A stretch of 64,000 nucleotides of DNA from an uncultured Bacteroidota bacterium (GCA_902775135.1 CACYKY010000016.1:1-64000), one strand, 5' to 3'; counted from the stretch's first letter, positions 16,764 through 25,814 are shown. The notes: generated by a model from the sequence alone, not told the origin. Program-made: numbers and translations.

Positions 16764-16795
16764 TTTGGCCAAATGAAATATTCTACGTAATTTTG
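16764..16795 (+). promoter_or_regulatory. Promoter of the AbiE-like pair
   Basis: TTTG at 16764-16767, 20 bases, TAATTTTG at 16788-16795. The start codon of the antitoxin gene lies 43 bases on. An imperfect inverted repeat (tatttggcc / aaatgaaata) overlaps the -33 element. Confidence 0.65.
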
Positions 16796-16837
16796 CAAAA
16801 ATTTCGGTGTAAAATGTATGACAGAAAGGATTGAAAT

Positions 16838-17440
16838 ATGACTGTAACTCAGAAGTTTGAAGAGAAATACAGAAAGATGAAGGATAAATCACTTATCTTT
16901 GCCTCGGACTTTGCGGAGTATAACCAGGAGTACATCGGAGACTTGCTGGCTGCGTATATGAAGGACGGCAGGTTGGTGAGGCTGGCGAATGGGGTTTACC
17001 TGAAGACGACAGTGACAAGGTTCGGACCGGTGTATCCCAGTCCAACAGAGATAGCGGAGGCGATAGCACGGAGGGACCATGCCCAGGTGCTGATGTCGGG
17101 ACTGGCTGCGGAGAACTACTTCGGACTGTCGACGCAGGTGCCTATGAAGGTGGTGTTTCTGACCAGCGGGTCGGCAAGGAAACTGACGGTGGGGAACACG
17201 GAGATTGAGTTTAAGCGTGGGGTGCCCAGAAACTTTGCGTTCAGGGACAGGACGATGGCTACACTCTGCCAGGCTCTGAAAAGCATTGGCAACGGACACG
17301 TGACGGAGGAGCAGCGGGGAGTGCTGATGCGTTTTCTGAGTGAGTACGTGAAGGAGCATGCCATCGACGAGGATATCAAGCTAATGCCGCAGTGGATTCA
17401 GCGTTTGTTGAACGAAATCATCAAGGAGGTGGAGAAATGA
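16838..17440 (+). CDS. AbiEi-like antitoxin (DUF6088 family)
   Basis: The 200-residue protein has an N-terminal winged helix (SLIFASDFAEYNQEYIGDLL ... GRLVRLANGVYLK), typical of DUF6088/AbiEi antitoxins. After it comes a C-terminal domain with VLMSGLAAENYFGLSTQVP and VVFLTSGSARKL, the region that in type IV AbiE systems counters the nucleotidyltransferase toxin. AbiEi proteins also repress their own operon through inverted repeats at the promoter. The stop overlaps the toxin ATG by ATGA. The protein looks intact while its toxin partner is broken, so only the antitoxin or repressor function can remain. Confidence 0.85.
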   Translation: MTVTQKFEEKYRKMKDKSLIFASDFAEYNQEYIGDLLAAYMKDGRLVRLANGVYLKTTVTRFGPVYPSPTEIAEAIARRDHAQVLMSGLAAENYFGLSTQVPMKVVFLTSGSARKLTVGNTEIEFKRGVPRNFAFRDRTMATLCQALKSIGNGHVTEEQRGVLMRFLSEYVKEHAIDEDIKLMPQWIQRLLNEIIKEVEK

Positions 17441-18157
17441 TGAATTGGATGAATCTGACGAAGGAGGAGCAAGTGGCAGCCCTGCAGCAGGTGGCCGGTC
17501 AGAAGCATATCCCACCGCAGGCTGTGGAGAAGGACTTATGGGTAACAGTCATCCTGCAAGTGGTGTTTTCGCTGCCGTTTGCGGGGAAACTATTGTTCAA
17601 AGGGGGTACAAGCCTTAGCAAGGTGTTTGGACGGATAGAGCGGTTTTCGGAGGACATTGACTTGGCTGTGGACAGGACGCTCTTCGGACTGGAGGGTGAC
17701 CTGACAAAGAAACAGCTGAAGAGTCTGCGGAAGTTATCATCGACCTTTGTGCGGGACGAGTTTCTGCATGAGTTTCTGCATGATTCTGGAAAAGGCGTTC
17801 CTGCTGCATGAGTTGTTTACGACAGGAGCAGGGGTATTTGCGGGCAGGAAGTCAAGGCATATGTATGACTTGGAGAAGATGATGGATGAGAGGTTTGCTA
17901 CGGAGGCCATCGGCAATGATGAGCTGTGGGAGGCCATCAGCCACCATAGGCAGGTGTTTACGAGTATGCGGGATGTGGACTACACGCCAGACATCAGGCG
18001 GCGGATTCAGCGGTGCTATTCGCTGTATTATATCATTTTCAGCGGTGCTCATCACCCTTTCAGGGGTCGCGACCTTTGGTTGACTCGCTACATTTTATCT
18101 ATTTTAGCGGAGCTCGCGACCTACGGTTCAAAGCCTGCAAAGCAGGCAGATCGTTAG
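17437..18157 (+). pseudogene. AbiEii-like nucleotidyltransferase toxin, broken
   Basis: The start ATG overlaps the antitoxin stop. The first part is a good AbiEii N-terminus: PQAVEKDLWVTVILQ, LLFKGGTSLSKVFGRIERF (GG-TS-S nucleotidyltransferase motif) and SEDIDLAVDR (metal-binding DxD). The frame fails just after a tandem duplication of gagtttctgcat at 17758-17781. The remainder continues in another frame with LLHELFTTGAGVFAGRKSRHMYDLEKM and HHRQVFTSMRDVDYTPDI, which belong to the C-terminal third. About 100 residues of the middle are gone, and from about 18035 the tail runs into repeat filler. AbiEii proteins are normally around 300 residues. Loss of function seems certain. Confidence 0.8.
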
Positions 18158-18220
18158 CGTTGAATATCGTTAGGGTTGAATGGTTGGGGACACATGATAA
18201 AAAGTATGGTTTAATAAACT

Positions 18221-18254
18221 TTTTTCTCAATATCAGAAAAAAGTTGTATCTTTG
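18221..18254 (+). promoter_or_regulatory. Promoter of the hipBST operon
   Basis: TATCTTTG at 18247-18254 with a T-rich -33 region at 18221-18226. The hipB ATG is 30 bases downstream. The HipB protein may bind here, as in known hip operons, but I see no perfect operator palindrome. Confidence 0.6.
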
Positions 18255-18284
18255 CACTTTGAAAGTTTATTATAATAGACCTAT

Positions 18285-18485
18285 ATGATATTGAGTGACA
18301 CCATAAAAGAGCGCCGGGCACAACTGGACATATCACAGGTGGACCTTGCGGAGATGGCGGGGGTGAGCCTCGCTACGGTGAAGGATATCGAGCGCGGAAA
18401 AGGGAACCCGTCCATCACGACTGTGGAAAAAATCCTTGCCGTATTGGGCATGGAAGTGGTATATCATCTGAGGCAGACAATATAG
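18285..18485 (+). CDS. hipB: HipB-like XRE-family repressor
   Basis: A 66-residue single-domain helix-turn-helix protein: KERRAQLDISQVDLAEMAGV and SLATVKDIERGKGNPSITTV show the classic XRE fold, followed by LAVLGMEVVYHL, the short C-terminal strand typical of HipB. It should repress the operon and, in three-gene hip systems, does not neutralise the kinase alone. It is the first gene, 23 bases before hipS. Confidence 0.88.
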   Translation: MILSDTIKERRAQLDISQVDLAEMAGVSLATVKDIERGKGNPSITTVEKILAVLGMEVVYHLRQTI

Positions 18486-18508
18486 CAGACAATATAGAAG
18501 ATTGGCTT

Positions 18509-18841
18509 ATGCGACAGTTGGAGGTATTATGGAATGGCGTGAATGCCGGGACTTTGACGGAACAGTTGCCGGGCAAAGGCTACCGCTTTGCATATGCGAC
18601 ATCTTATCTGGCGGGGGACAACCCCAGCATCTCGGTGACATTGCCGAAAAGAAGGTCCCCGTTTGAGAGCGACAGCCTGTTTCCCTTCTTCGCCAATATG
18701 CTGCCGGAAGGGGGGCTGCGACGCGTTGTGTGTCGGCAGCACCATGTGGACGAGAAGGACCTGTTCGGTATCCTCTGCGCCATATCGGATGCCGATACCA
18801 TCGGGGCGGTGAGCACAAAGGAGGTGAGAGATGAAGAATAG
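18509..18841 (+). CDS. hipS: HipS-like antitoxin (HipA N-terminal subdomain as a separate protein)
   Basis: The 110-residue protein matches only the N-terminal subdomain-1 of HipA kinases (VLWNGVNAGTLTEQ, YATSYLAGDNPSISVTLP, FFANMLPEGGLRRVV). In the HipBST systems described in enteropathogenic E. coli, this split-off domain (HipS) is the actual antitoxin of the kinase HipT. The stop lies 11 bases inside the start of hipT, so the two are translationally coupled. The separation into two proteins appears real: both reading frames are clean and have sensible starts, unlike a recent frameshift. Confidence 0.85.
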   Translation: MRQLEVLWNGVNAGTLTEQLPGKGYRFAYATSYLAGDNPSISVTLPKRRSPFESDSLFPFFANMLPEGGLRRVVCRQHHVDEKDLFGILCAISDADTIGAVSTKEVRDEE

Positions 18842-19823
18842 CCCATTGTTCGACAGCAAACGGGTGTCGCTGGCCCTTGATTTCGACCTGGACGAGCGTC
18901 ATCACACGGAAGAGATGACCCATGCCATGCAGCTCATCTCGGTATCGGGAGTGCAGGAGAAATTTCCTGCCGTTGTGGATGGCGGCAAGATACGTCTGGC
19001 CAGAGACGGGGAACGCTCGACACACATACTGAAACCAGCCCCTTGGGATGCCAGTCTCAACGAGAACTGGCAGATTCCCGCCAACGAGCACCTGACGATG
19101 CAGATAGCCTCACAAGTGTATGGCATCGCCACTGCCAGCAATGGACTCTGCTCCACCCCAAGCGGTCACCCCGTGTATATCACCCGACGGTTCGACGTCG
19201 GCCCCGAGGGGACCAAATATCCCATGGAGGATATGGCCACACTGATAGGGCGGAGCGAAGCCGAAGGGGGTACGGTGTTCAAATATCACGGCTCGTATAT
19301 GGAGATAATGGAGGCCATACGCCGCTATGTGGAGGCGTGGATGGTAGAGATGGAGCGTTTCTTCGAGCTGGTGGTATTCAACTACATCTATGCCAATGGC
19401 GACGCCCATCTGAAGAACTTCTCCATCATACGATACGGTGACGACTACCGCCTGTCGCCAGCCTATGACCTGATGAATACCGCATTGCATATACATGATG
19501 CGGATTTCGCCCTCTCGGACGGGCTGTCCCCTACCCTACCGAAGAGCGACGCCTATTCACGGACAGGCCATCCCTGCCGTCAGGATTTTGAATGGTTCGG
19601 GAAGGCGTCGGGACTGGTCGAGGGCCGTGTGGGGCGTATCCTTGACAAATACACTTTCATCCCCGACAAGACGCAGGAGCTAGTTGAGAGCAGCAGGCTT
19701 ACGGAGAAGCTGAAGCGCAGCTACCTGCGCATCGTTGGCGAGCGCATCGTAAGATTCAATCGCTATGACAAAGATGTTTCACCGCGGATGAGGGAAAGTG
19801 GAAAATTGAAAATTGAAAATTGA
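18831..19823 (+). CDS. hipT: HipT-like serine/threonine kinase toxin
   Basis: The HipA-family kinase core without the N-terminal subdomain, 330 residues. Seen are the glycine-rich loop ISVSGVQEKF (about 37-46), a regulatory-loop candidate ATLIGRSEAEGG, catalytic NGDAHLKNFS (Asp and Asn of the kinase active site) and YRLSPAYDLMNT with the metal-binding Asp. Known HipA phosphorylates glutamyl-tRNA synthetase and HipT phosphorylates tryptophanyl-tRNA synthetase; the target here is unknown. The last ten residues (around SGKLKIEN) are encoded by ggaaagtgg and aaaattga repeats at 19792-19835. The original stop was therefore probably overrun by filler, or the filler supplied the stop. Confidence 0.88.
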   Translation: MKNSPLFDSKRVSLALDFDLDERHHTEEMTHAMQLISVSGVQEKFPAVVDGGKIRLARDGERSTHILKPAPWDASLNENWQIPANEHLTMQIASQVYGIATASNGLCSTPSGHPVYITRRFDVGPEGTKYPMEDMATLIGRSEAEGGTVFKYHGSYMEIMEAIRRYVEAWMVEMERFFELVVFNYIYANGDAHLKNFSIIRYGDDYRLSPAYDLMNTALHIHDADFALSDGLSPTLPKSDAYSRTGHPCRQDFEWFGKASGLVEGRVGRILDKYTFIPDKTQELVESSRLTEKLKRSYLRIVGERIVRFNRYDKDVSPRMRESGKLKIEN

Positions 19824-19938
19824 AAACGGAAAGTGGTGGGGAATGGTGAATGGTGAAGTGGAGGACGCTAACGTTTTTCGCTAATTAAATTTTATTCAGC
19901 GGTGCTCAAGGCCGCTCCCTTCGGTCGGGCAGAACGCT

Positions 19939-19991
19939 AACGCTAACTTTAGCGGACGAGGACGTCCGCGGTCCCAAGGAGTGGAAAGTGG
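19939..19991. repeat. 53-bp dispersed repeat, copy B
   Basis: Second copy of 9417-9469, here just upstream of the promoter of the transglutaminase gene. Confidence 0.8.
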
Positions 19992-20016
19992 AAAGTGGGG
20001 TGGGCGGAGCAAAAAT

Positions 20017-20051
20017 TTTGTCTCACATGTGAAAAAATATTCGTATCTTTG
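20017..20051 (+). promoter_or_regulatory. Promoter of the exported transglutaminase pair
   Basis: TATCTTTG at 20044-20051 with TTTG at 20017-20020, a spacing of 23, slightly longer than ideal. A palindrome, ctcacatgtgaa, lies between the two elements. Confidence 0.6.
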
Positions 20052-20076
20052 CAGTTCAAAATAGAATCAACAGACA

Positions 20077-22068
20077 ATGAAAAAAGCATTCGTATTACTC
20101 ACGCTGATAGCGGCTACGGCCACGATGGCCGTTGCACAGCAGAAAGCCCTGCCGGGCAAATACGCGGGCAGCAACACCTTGACACTCTTCGACTCGACAG
20201 GGGTGTATATGGAAGAGTCTGGCCTGAGCCATATCCTGAACCACAAGTGCATAGAGATGTACTCCTTCGCGGGCTGCGCGGCATACAGCACCTACAAGAT
20301 CGACTACGACCCGCTGTCGGCCTACTGCGAGATAGAGCGCGTGCTGGTGCACCGCACGACGGGCAAGACGGACACGCTGCTGTGGCCTGGCCGCGACGGC
20401 AACATCACGGTGTACGACTACGTGGCCCCCGCCCGCATGATATACTGGGGCGCGAGCCAGAAGATGGTACAGGTGGGCCGCCTGAACCTGGGCGACCGTC
20501 TGGAGGTGTGGACCTACAAGAAGGGCTATACCTACGCCCTGCTGCAGGAGGAGCACCCCAGCCTGAACACCACTTTTGCGGCCCTCCCCGAGGACGACGC
20601 ACGCTATGTGCCGCCGATGAAGGGGCACTACTACGACATCGTGCCCTTCTGGAGCAACCAGCCGGTGAAGCAGAAGGTGTATATGCTGAATATCCTCGAC
20701 ACGAAGAGTCTGCAATACAAGGTGTACAACGGCGAGCTGGAGGTGAAGCGCGAAGCCGCCGACGAGGAGGGACGCACCCTCTACACCTTCAGCAACAAGG
20801 AGGACATCATGCCCCTGAAACGCGAGCCGCGTGCGCTGGCCAACAACGACATCCAATGCAAGCTGCTGCTGAGCACGAGTCCCGACTGGCAGGCCAAGAG
20901 CCGCTGGTTCTTCGGTGTGAACGAGGACTACGGCAGCTTCAAGTCGACCCCCGAGGTGAAGAAGAAGGTGGACGAGCTGCTGCGTGGCGCCGAGGACGAG
21001 ATGGACAGCATCGGCAGGCTGACCCACTGGGTGGCCGACAACATCCGCTACGCGGGTATCTCGATGGGCGAAGGCGAGGGCTTCACGCTCCACAACCAGC
21101 AGATGAACTACACCGACCGCTGCGGCGTGTGCAAGGACAAGGCGTCGACGCTGATAGGCTTCCTGCGTGCCGCAGGCTTCAAGGCCTATGCCGCCATGAC
21201 GATGGCAGGCGAGCGCATTGACCGCATCCCCGCCGACCAGTTCAACCACTCGGTGTGCGCCGTGCAGCTGCGCGACGGCTCGTTCCGCATGCTCGACCCC
21301 ACATGGGTGCCCAACGTGCGCGAGCTGTGGAGCAGCGCCGAGCAGCAGCAGGGCTACCTGATAGGCACCGCCGAAGGCTGCGACCTGATGGAGACACCCA
21401 TCTCGCCGGCACAGAACCACTATATCCGCATCACAGGCGAGAGCGCCATCGACATGCAGGGCACGCTGAGCGGCACGCTGACCATCAGCGCCGAGGGACA
21501 GAGCGACGCCGCCGTGCGCGGAGTGTTCAGCGCCCCGCAGGCACGCTGGCGCCAGAACCTGGAGCGCGAGCTGCTGAGAATAGCCCCCAACGCCGAGATC
21601 ATAGACATCCAGTACAGCGACCCCGACCGCTACCTGGACCACCCGGTGAGCATCACCTACACCTACCGCATCCCCCACTACGCCACTGTGGACAAGGAGG
21701 TGATCTCGTTTATCCCGCTGAGCGCGCGCAACTTCTACCGCCGCGTGATGGGGCACCTGAACTTCAACCTGAAACCCGAGAGCCGCACGCAGCCCTTCAG
21801 CGACCGCTGCTCGCGACTGGTGGACATCCGCGAGACCATCACGCTGCCCTATGCGCCGAAACAGTTCCACTATCCCATGGTGGACGGCGTTGCCGACCCC
21901 GCCGCGAGCTTCGGCTGCGGCTTCCAGATGGAGGGCAACAAGCTGACCTTCGGCGAGCAGGCCGTCTTCGGCAAGCGCATCTACGAGGCCACCGACTGGC
22001 CGGCCTTCCGCGCCAGCGCCCTGGCCCAGCTGAAGGTGGCGGAGACCCCGGTGATTTTAACCAAATAG
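20077..22068 (+). CDS. Exported DUF3857 / transglutaminase-like protein
   Basis: The 663-residue protein begins with a clear signal peptide (MKKAFVLLTLIAATATMAVAQ). It has an N-terminal DUF3857-like beta domain and a transglutaminase-core domain with the full triad: Cys in DRCGVCKDKA, His in FNHSV and Asp in MLDPTW (about residues 350-410). The C-terminal part resembles DUF3858. Proteins of this type are common and exported in Bacteroidetes; some act as proteases or cross-linkers, but the function is not proven. A paralogue follows 31 bases downstream, so the two are an operon. Codon use is GC-rich, in contrast to the accessory region just left of it, marking the return to core genome. Confidence 0.88.
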   Translation: MKKAFVLLTLIAATATMAVAQQKALPGKYAGSNTLTLFDSTGVYMEESGLSHILNHKCIEMYSFAGCAAYSTYKIDYDPLSAYCEIERVLVHRTTGKTDTLLWPGRDGNITVYDYVAPARMIYWGASQKMVQVGRLNLGDRLEVWTYKKGYTYALLQEEHPSLNTTFAALPEDDARYVPPMKGHYYDIVPFWSNQPVKQKVYMLNILDTKSLQYKVYNGELEVKREAADEEGRTLYTFSNKEDIMPLKREPRALANNDIQCKLLLSTSPDWQAKSRWFFGVNEDYGSFKSTPEVKKKVDELLRGAEDEMDSIGRLTHWVADNIRYAGISMGEGEGFTLHNQQMNYTDRCGVCKDKASTLIGFLRAAGFKAYAAMTMAGERIDRIPADQFNHSVCAVQLRDGSFRMLDPTWVPNVRELWSSAEQQQGYLIGTAEGCDLMETPISPAQNHYIRITGESAIDMQGTLSGTLTISAEGQSDAAVRGVFSAPQARWRQNLERELLRIAPNAEIIDIQYSDPDRYLDHPVSITYTYRIPHYATVDKEVISFIPLSARNFYRRVMGHLNFNLKPESRTQPFSDRCSRLVDIRETITLPYAPKQFHYPMVDGVADPAASFGCGFQMEGNKLTFGEQAVFGKRIYEATDWPAFRASALAQLKVAETPVILTK

Positions 22069-22099
22069 ATTTGATAGAACCGATAGAATTTGATAGATT

Positions 22100-23620
22100 A
22101 TGAAAAAGATACTTTTCGCCGCCGCGATATTTTCAATTTTCAATTTTCATTTTTCAATTCTGAACGCCCAGCAGCCCGACGCCAAATACAAGCTGCTGCG
22201 CTATGAGTGGACCGTCAACGCCGACGGCACCAGCGACTACCACTACCGCCACGAGGTGCAGATACTGCGCAACCGCGCCCTCACGGCCTATGCCGACAAG
22301 GGCGAGACCTTCGTGGTGTACAACCCCGACCTCGAGGAGGTGACCATCAACGAGGTGTATACCATACAGCTCGACGGCACACGCGTAGAGATGCCGCAGA
22401 ACGCCTTCATCTACCAGCTGCCCGAGGAGTGCGCCGACTGCGGCCGCTTCAACCACCTGCGCGAGCTGGCGATGGTGCACACGGGCATGGAGCTGGGCTG
22501 CACCATCGTGGTTGACTACACCATCCACCGCCGCTACAACCTGCTGCGGGAGAGCATAGCGCTGCAGCGCGAATGTCCGGTGGAGAAGCTGGAGATTGTG
22601 GTGAACAACAACAGTCCCTTCCAGGTGAAATACGACACCCTGGGACGCCAGTACCTGCCGACGGCGGGCGTGAGCAAGACCGTGAACACGATGGTTGTGG
22701 ACGGCCAGATGAGCAACAAGACCACCTACGCCTTCAACAACATGGCGCAGGCTCCCTCGGAGCCCTATATGCCCAGCGACATCGTCCCCACCCTGCGCAT
22801 CTACAACGGCGCTCCGGAGCACACGCCGGCTTTCGACCAGAAGCCCTTCCACGAGGCCGCCGACGTGGTGGGACAGCTGATGAACGGCGACAACGCCCAG
22901 GAGAACATCACCAATATCCGCAACTATGTGGTGGACAACATACACCTCAACGACATCCACCCCTCGCACCTGGGATATGTCCACGCCACCCCCTTCGAGG
23001 TGTGGGCCACAGGCTGCGGCACCGCCACCGACAAGGCCGTCTTCCTGGCCGCCATACTGAACCGCGAGGGCTACAGCGCCCGCGTCATCGGCGAGGACTA
23101 CGACCAGGTGGGCGTGATGATAGACACCGTGGAATACCGTCTGGACGTGCGCAGCAAAGAGCCGATGGAGGTGAACGGCGAGGCCCAGGACGAGATAGCC
23201 ACCTGCGACATCAGCAACACGATAGACGTAGCCGAATACCTCGACACCTTGGAGGACGGATTCTTCAAGATCATACCCTTCTTCCCGCTGCCCGGCGAGC
23301 CCACGGTGCAAGCCAGCGTGCTTCCCCTGCAGCGCACCACACCCCTGGTGGCATCGGCCTGCGACCTCCGCAGCGACATCACCTACACGCTGCCCAAGGG
23401 TCTGAAGATGGTGGGCGGCGAGGTCAACGAGACCCTCGACTTCCCCGGCATCGGCAGCCTGACCATCAGCGTGAAGCAGAGCGGCAAGAAGATCAAGGTG
23501 GTGCGCAACCTCAAGATAGACCACAGCACCATCAAGGTGGAGGAGTACGCCCGCTTCCGCCAGCTGCTGGCCACCTGGCAGACGTATGAGGGCAAGCAGG
23601 TTTTGCTTCGGAAGAAATGA
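22100..23620 (+). CDS. Exported DUF3857-like transglutaminase paralogue, probably inactive
   Basis: The 506-residue protein is a shorter relative of the previous gene product: a DUF3857-like N-terminal half, then a transglutaminase-like region with Cys in WATGCGTATDKAVFL. No histidine occurs between that Cys and the Asp of YRLDVRS (the triad His position is occupied by DYDQVGVMI), so enzyme activity is doubtful. The signal peptide is odd: its hydrophobic core FSIFNFHFSILN is encoded by ttttcaa repeats at 22130-22160. A gatagaa filler also fills the 31 bases between the two genes. It may bind the same substrate as its neighbour. Confidence 0.82.
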   Translation: MKKILFAAAIFSIFNFHFSILNAQQPDAKYKLLRYEWTVNADGTSDYHYRHEVQILRNRALTAYADKGETFVVYNPDLEEVTINEVYTIQLDGTRVEMPQNAFIYQLPEECADCGRFNHLRELAMVHTGMELGCTIVVDYTIHRRYNLLRESIALQRECPVEKLEIVVNNNSPFQVKYDTLGRQYLPTAGVSKTVNTMVVDGQMSNKTTYAFNNMAQAPSEPYMPSDIVPTLRIYNGAPEHTPAFDQKPFHEAADVVGQLMNGDNAQENITNIRNYVVDNIHLNDIHPSHLGYVHATPFEVWATGCGTATDKAVFLAAILNREGYSARVIGEDYDQVGVMIDTVEYRLDVRSKEPMEVNGEAQDEIATCDISNTIDVAEYLDTLEDGFFKIIPFFPLPGEPTVQASVLPLQRTTPLVASACDLRSDITYTLPKGLKMVGGEVNETLDFPGIGSLTISVKQSGKKIKVVRNLKIDHSTIKVEEYARFRQLLATWQTYEGKQVLLRKK

Positions 23621-23687
23621 GGGAAATGTGAATTGTGAATTGTGATTTGTGATTTGTGAATGGGGAATTGTGAATGGGGAAATAAGG

Positions 23688-23722
23688 AAGCCTCCCTGTG
23701 GTTTTTCACGGGGAGGCTTTCT
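23688..23722. terminator. Bidirectional terminator
   Basis: Stem aagcctccc (23688-23696) with gggaggctt (23711-23719), flanked by T-rich and A-rich sides. It separates the converging transglutaminase and calycin-like genes. Confidence 0.85.
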
Positions 23723-23750
23723 TATTGTGTGTTTTTGCTGGCGGCGGGGG

Positions 23751-24158
23751 TCAGCGCAAGCGCTGGTTGATGACGCCGCTGAAGGTGACGGGGGTTTCGT
23801 CCATCGTGCAGGAGAAGCTGAGCACCCCGACGGCTATGGAGCCGCTGAGCTTGCGTATGAGATACTCGGGATAGGGCTCGCCTACAGAGGTGGGGACGAT
23901 GTTGTAGCACACCATAGTGGTGCGCTGGGGGAGGAACTCGAGGTGGATGTCGGGGAGGGTGAGGTCGATGCGATAGTGTCCCAAGCGGTCCATGAAGACA
24001 TTGTGGACAAAGACTGTGGCGGTGTCGCCGGTGATGGTCAGCTTGACATAGACGTCCTTGTGGGTCTCGTTGCCCACTTTCATGGTGCCGATGTAGGTCT
24101 GGGCGCTGGCCGCGAGACCCAACATCATCAGTAAGGAGAGAAACAATGCGCGTTTCAT
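23751..24158 (-). CDS. Exported calycin-like protein
   Basis: A 135-residue protein with signal peptide MKRALFLSLLMMLGLAASAQ followed by a strand-rich domain (TYIGTMKVGNETHKDVYVKL ... FSGVINQRL). It fits the calycin-like/lipocalin-like domain common in Bacteroidales exported proteins, including the pattern of repeated short strands ending in a Gly-Ser-Ile segment. Partner and ligand are unknown. It is 28 bases downstream of the DUF853 ATPase and probably cotranscribed with it. Confidence 0.7.
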   Translation of the reverse strand: MKRALFLSLLMMLGLAASAQTYIGTMKVGNETHKDVYVKLTITGDTATVFVHNVFMDRLGHYRIDLTLPDIHLEFLPQRTTMVCYNIVPTSVGEPYPEYLIRKLSGSIAVGVLSFSCTMDETPVTFSGVINQRLR

Positions 24159-24186
24159 ATTTCGGTAGTCGTTTATTAATATACAA

Positions 24187-25767
24187 TCACAATTTGATGA
24201 GGTTGCCCAGGATGTCGCGCGTGATGGTACGCGTGGCGGCGGAGGTGGCGCTCTTCACCACCTTCTGGGTGGTGGAGGTGCGGCTGGTGCTCTTCTTGCC
24301 GGTGACCTTGTTGCTGACGGCGGTGCCCAGGGCGGTGGCGGCGGTAGCGGTGACGGCGGTGACGACGGCTTTGAGGACCTTGGAGAAGATGCCTTTCTTC
24401 TTGGGTTCGGCTTTGGCCGCTTTCTCGGGCTTTGCCGGAACAGCAGGACTTTCAGGAGTATCGGGGACATCGGGGACGGCCGCCTCACTCTCTTTCAGCA
24501 GCACCTCGAAGGCGCTCTCGCGGTCGACCATCTTGTCGTACTTGCCCGCCAGACGGCTGCTGCGGACGATGTCGCCGCGCTGGCCCTCGGTGATGGCCCC
24601 TATCTGGCTCAGGGGGAAGAGAATCTTGGCGCGCTGGACGATGCCGGGGGCGCCCTTCTCGTCGAGGAAGGAGACCAGCGCCTCGCCGGTTTCGAGGCTG
24701 GTGATAGCCTCGTCGGTACGGAAGGCGGGATTGGGGCGGAAGGTGTCGGCGGCGGTCTTCACGGCCTTCTGGTCCTTGGGGGTATAGGCGCGCAGGGCAT
24801 GCTGCACGCGGTTGCCCAGCTGGCCGAGGATGCTCTCGGGGATGTCGGTGGGGTTCTGGGTGACGAAATAGATGCCCACGCCCTTGGAGCGGATGAGGCG
24901 GATGACCTGCTCGATCTTGTCCACCAAGGCCTTGGAGGTGTCCTCGAAGAGCATGTGGGCCTCGTCGAAGAAGAAGACCAGTTTGGGCAGCTCCATGTCG
25001 CCCACCTCGGGCAGGGAGCTATAGAGCTCGCTGAGGAGCCAGAGGAGGAAGGTGCTGTAGAGCTTGGGCTGGAGCATGAGCTTGTCGGCGGCCAGCACAT
25101 TCATCACACCCTTGCCGCCCTCGCATTGCAGGAGGTCGAAGATATCGAAGCTGGGCTCGCCGAAGAAGCGGTCGGCCCCTTGGTTCTCGAGCTGCAGCAG
25201 GGAGCGCTGGATGGCGCCCACGGTGGCTGTGGAGATGTTGCCGTAGCGTGTGGTGTACTCTTTGGCGTGATGGCTGACATAGTCGAGCATGGAGCGGAGG
25301 TCCTTCATGTCGAGCAGCAGCAGGCCTCGGTCGTCGGCGATGCGGAAGACGATGTTGAGCACGCCGTCCTGGGTCTCGTTGAGGCCCAGCAGGCGCGAGA
25401 GGAGCTGGGGACCCATCTGGCTCACGGTGGCGCGGATGGGGTGGCCCTGCTCGCCGAAGACGTCGAAGAAGCGCACGGGGCAAGCCTGGAATTCGGGATT
25501 GGGGATGCCGAAGGAGTCCTTGCGTTTCTCGATGAAGCCGCTCATGGCGCCCGCCTGGCTGATGCCGCTGAGGTCGCCTTTCATATCGGCCATGAAGCAG
25601 GGTACGCCGGCCTGGCAGAAGGTCTCGGCCATCACCTGGAGGGTGACGGTTTTGCCGGTACCCGTAGCGCCGGCGATGAGTCCGTGGCGGTTGGCCATAC
25701 GGCCACAAATAGAAAGCGCACCATCGTCGCAGTGCGCTATATAAAGTCCTTGTTCTTTACTATACAT
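24187..25767 (-). CDS. DUF853-family HerA-like ATPase
   Basis: The 526-residue protein matches the YjgR/DUF853 group of HerA-FtsK-like ATPases. [16 protein letters not shown] (about residues 29-44) is the Walker [14 protein letters not shown] (about 261-273) the Walker [21 protein letters not shown] the sensor segment and [13 protein letters not shown] the arginine-finger region. The physiological role is not established. The last 90 residues are low-complexity, rich in Pro, Ala, Lys and Thr, and are predicted disordered. It lies between the outer-membrane protein and the calycin-like protein on the same strand; I infer no functional link. Confidence 0.9.
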   Translation of the reverse strand: MYSKEQGLYIAHCDDGALSICGRMANRHGLIAGATGTGKTVTLQVMAETFCQAGVPCFMADMKGDLSGISQAGAMSGFIEKRKDSFGIPNPEFQACPVRFFDVFGEQGHPIRATVSQMGPQLLSRLLGLNETQDGVLNIVFRIADDRGLLLLDMKDLRSMLDYVSHHAKEYTTRYGNISTATVGAIQRSLLQLENQGADRFFGEPSFDIFDLLQCEGGKGVMNVLAADKLMLQPKLYSTFLLWLLSELYSSLPEVGDMELPKLVFFFDEAHMLFEDTSKALVDKIEQVIRLIRSKGVGIYFVTQNPTDIPESILGQLGNRVQHALRAYTPKDQKAVKTAADTFRPNPAFRTDEAITSLETGEALVSFLDEKGAPGIVQRAKILFPLSQIGAITEGQRGDIVRSSRLAGKYDKMVDRESAFEVLLKESEAAVPDVPDTPESPAVPAKPEKAAKAEPKKKGIFSKVLKAVVTAVTATAATALGTAVSNKVTGKKSTSRTSTTQKVVKSATSAATRTITRDILGNLIKL

Positions 25768-25814
25768 ATTCCAGTTTCGCTAAATACGCCGAATTCGCCG
25801 ACCCGCTCACGCGG

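Noticed and set aside
18509..19823. hipS and hipT as a single hipA gene broken by a frameshift
   Set aside because: Both frames have sensible starts, overlap by 11 bases and match the separate-protein arrangement of known HipBST systems.
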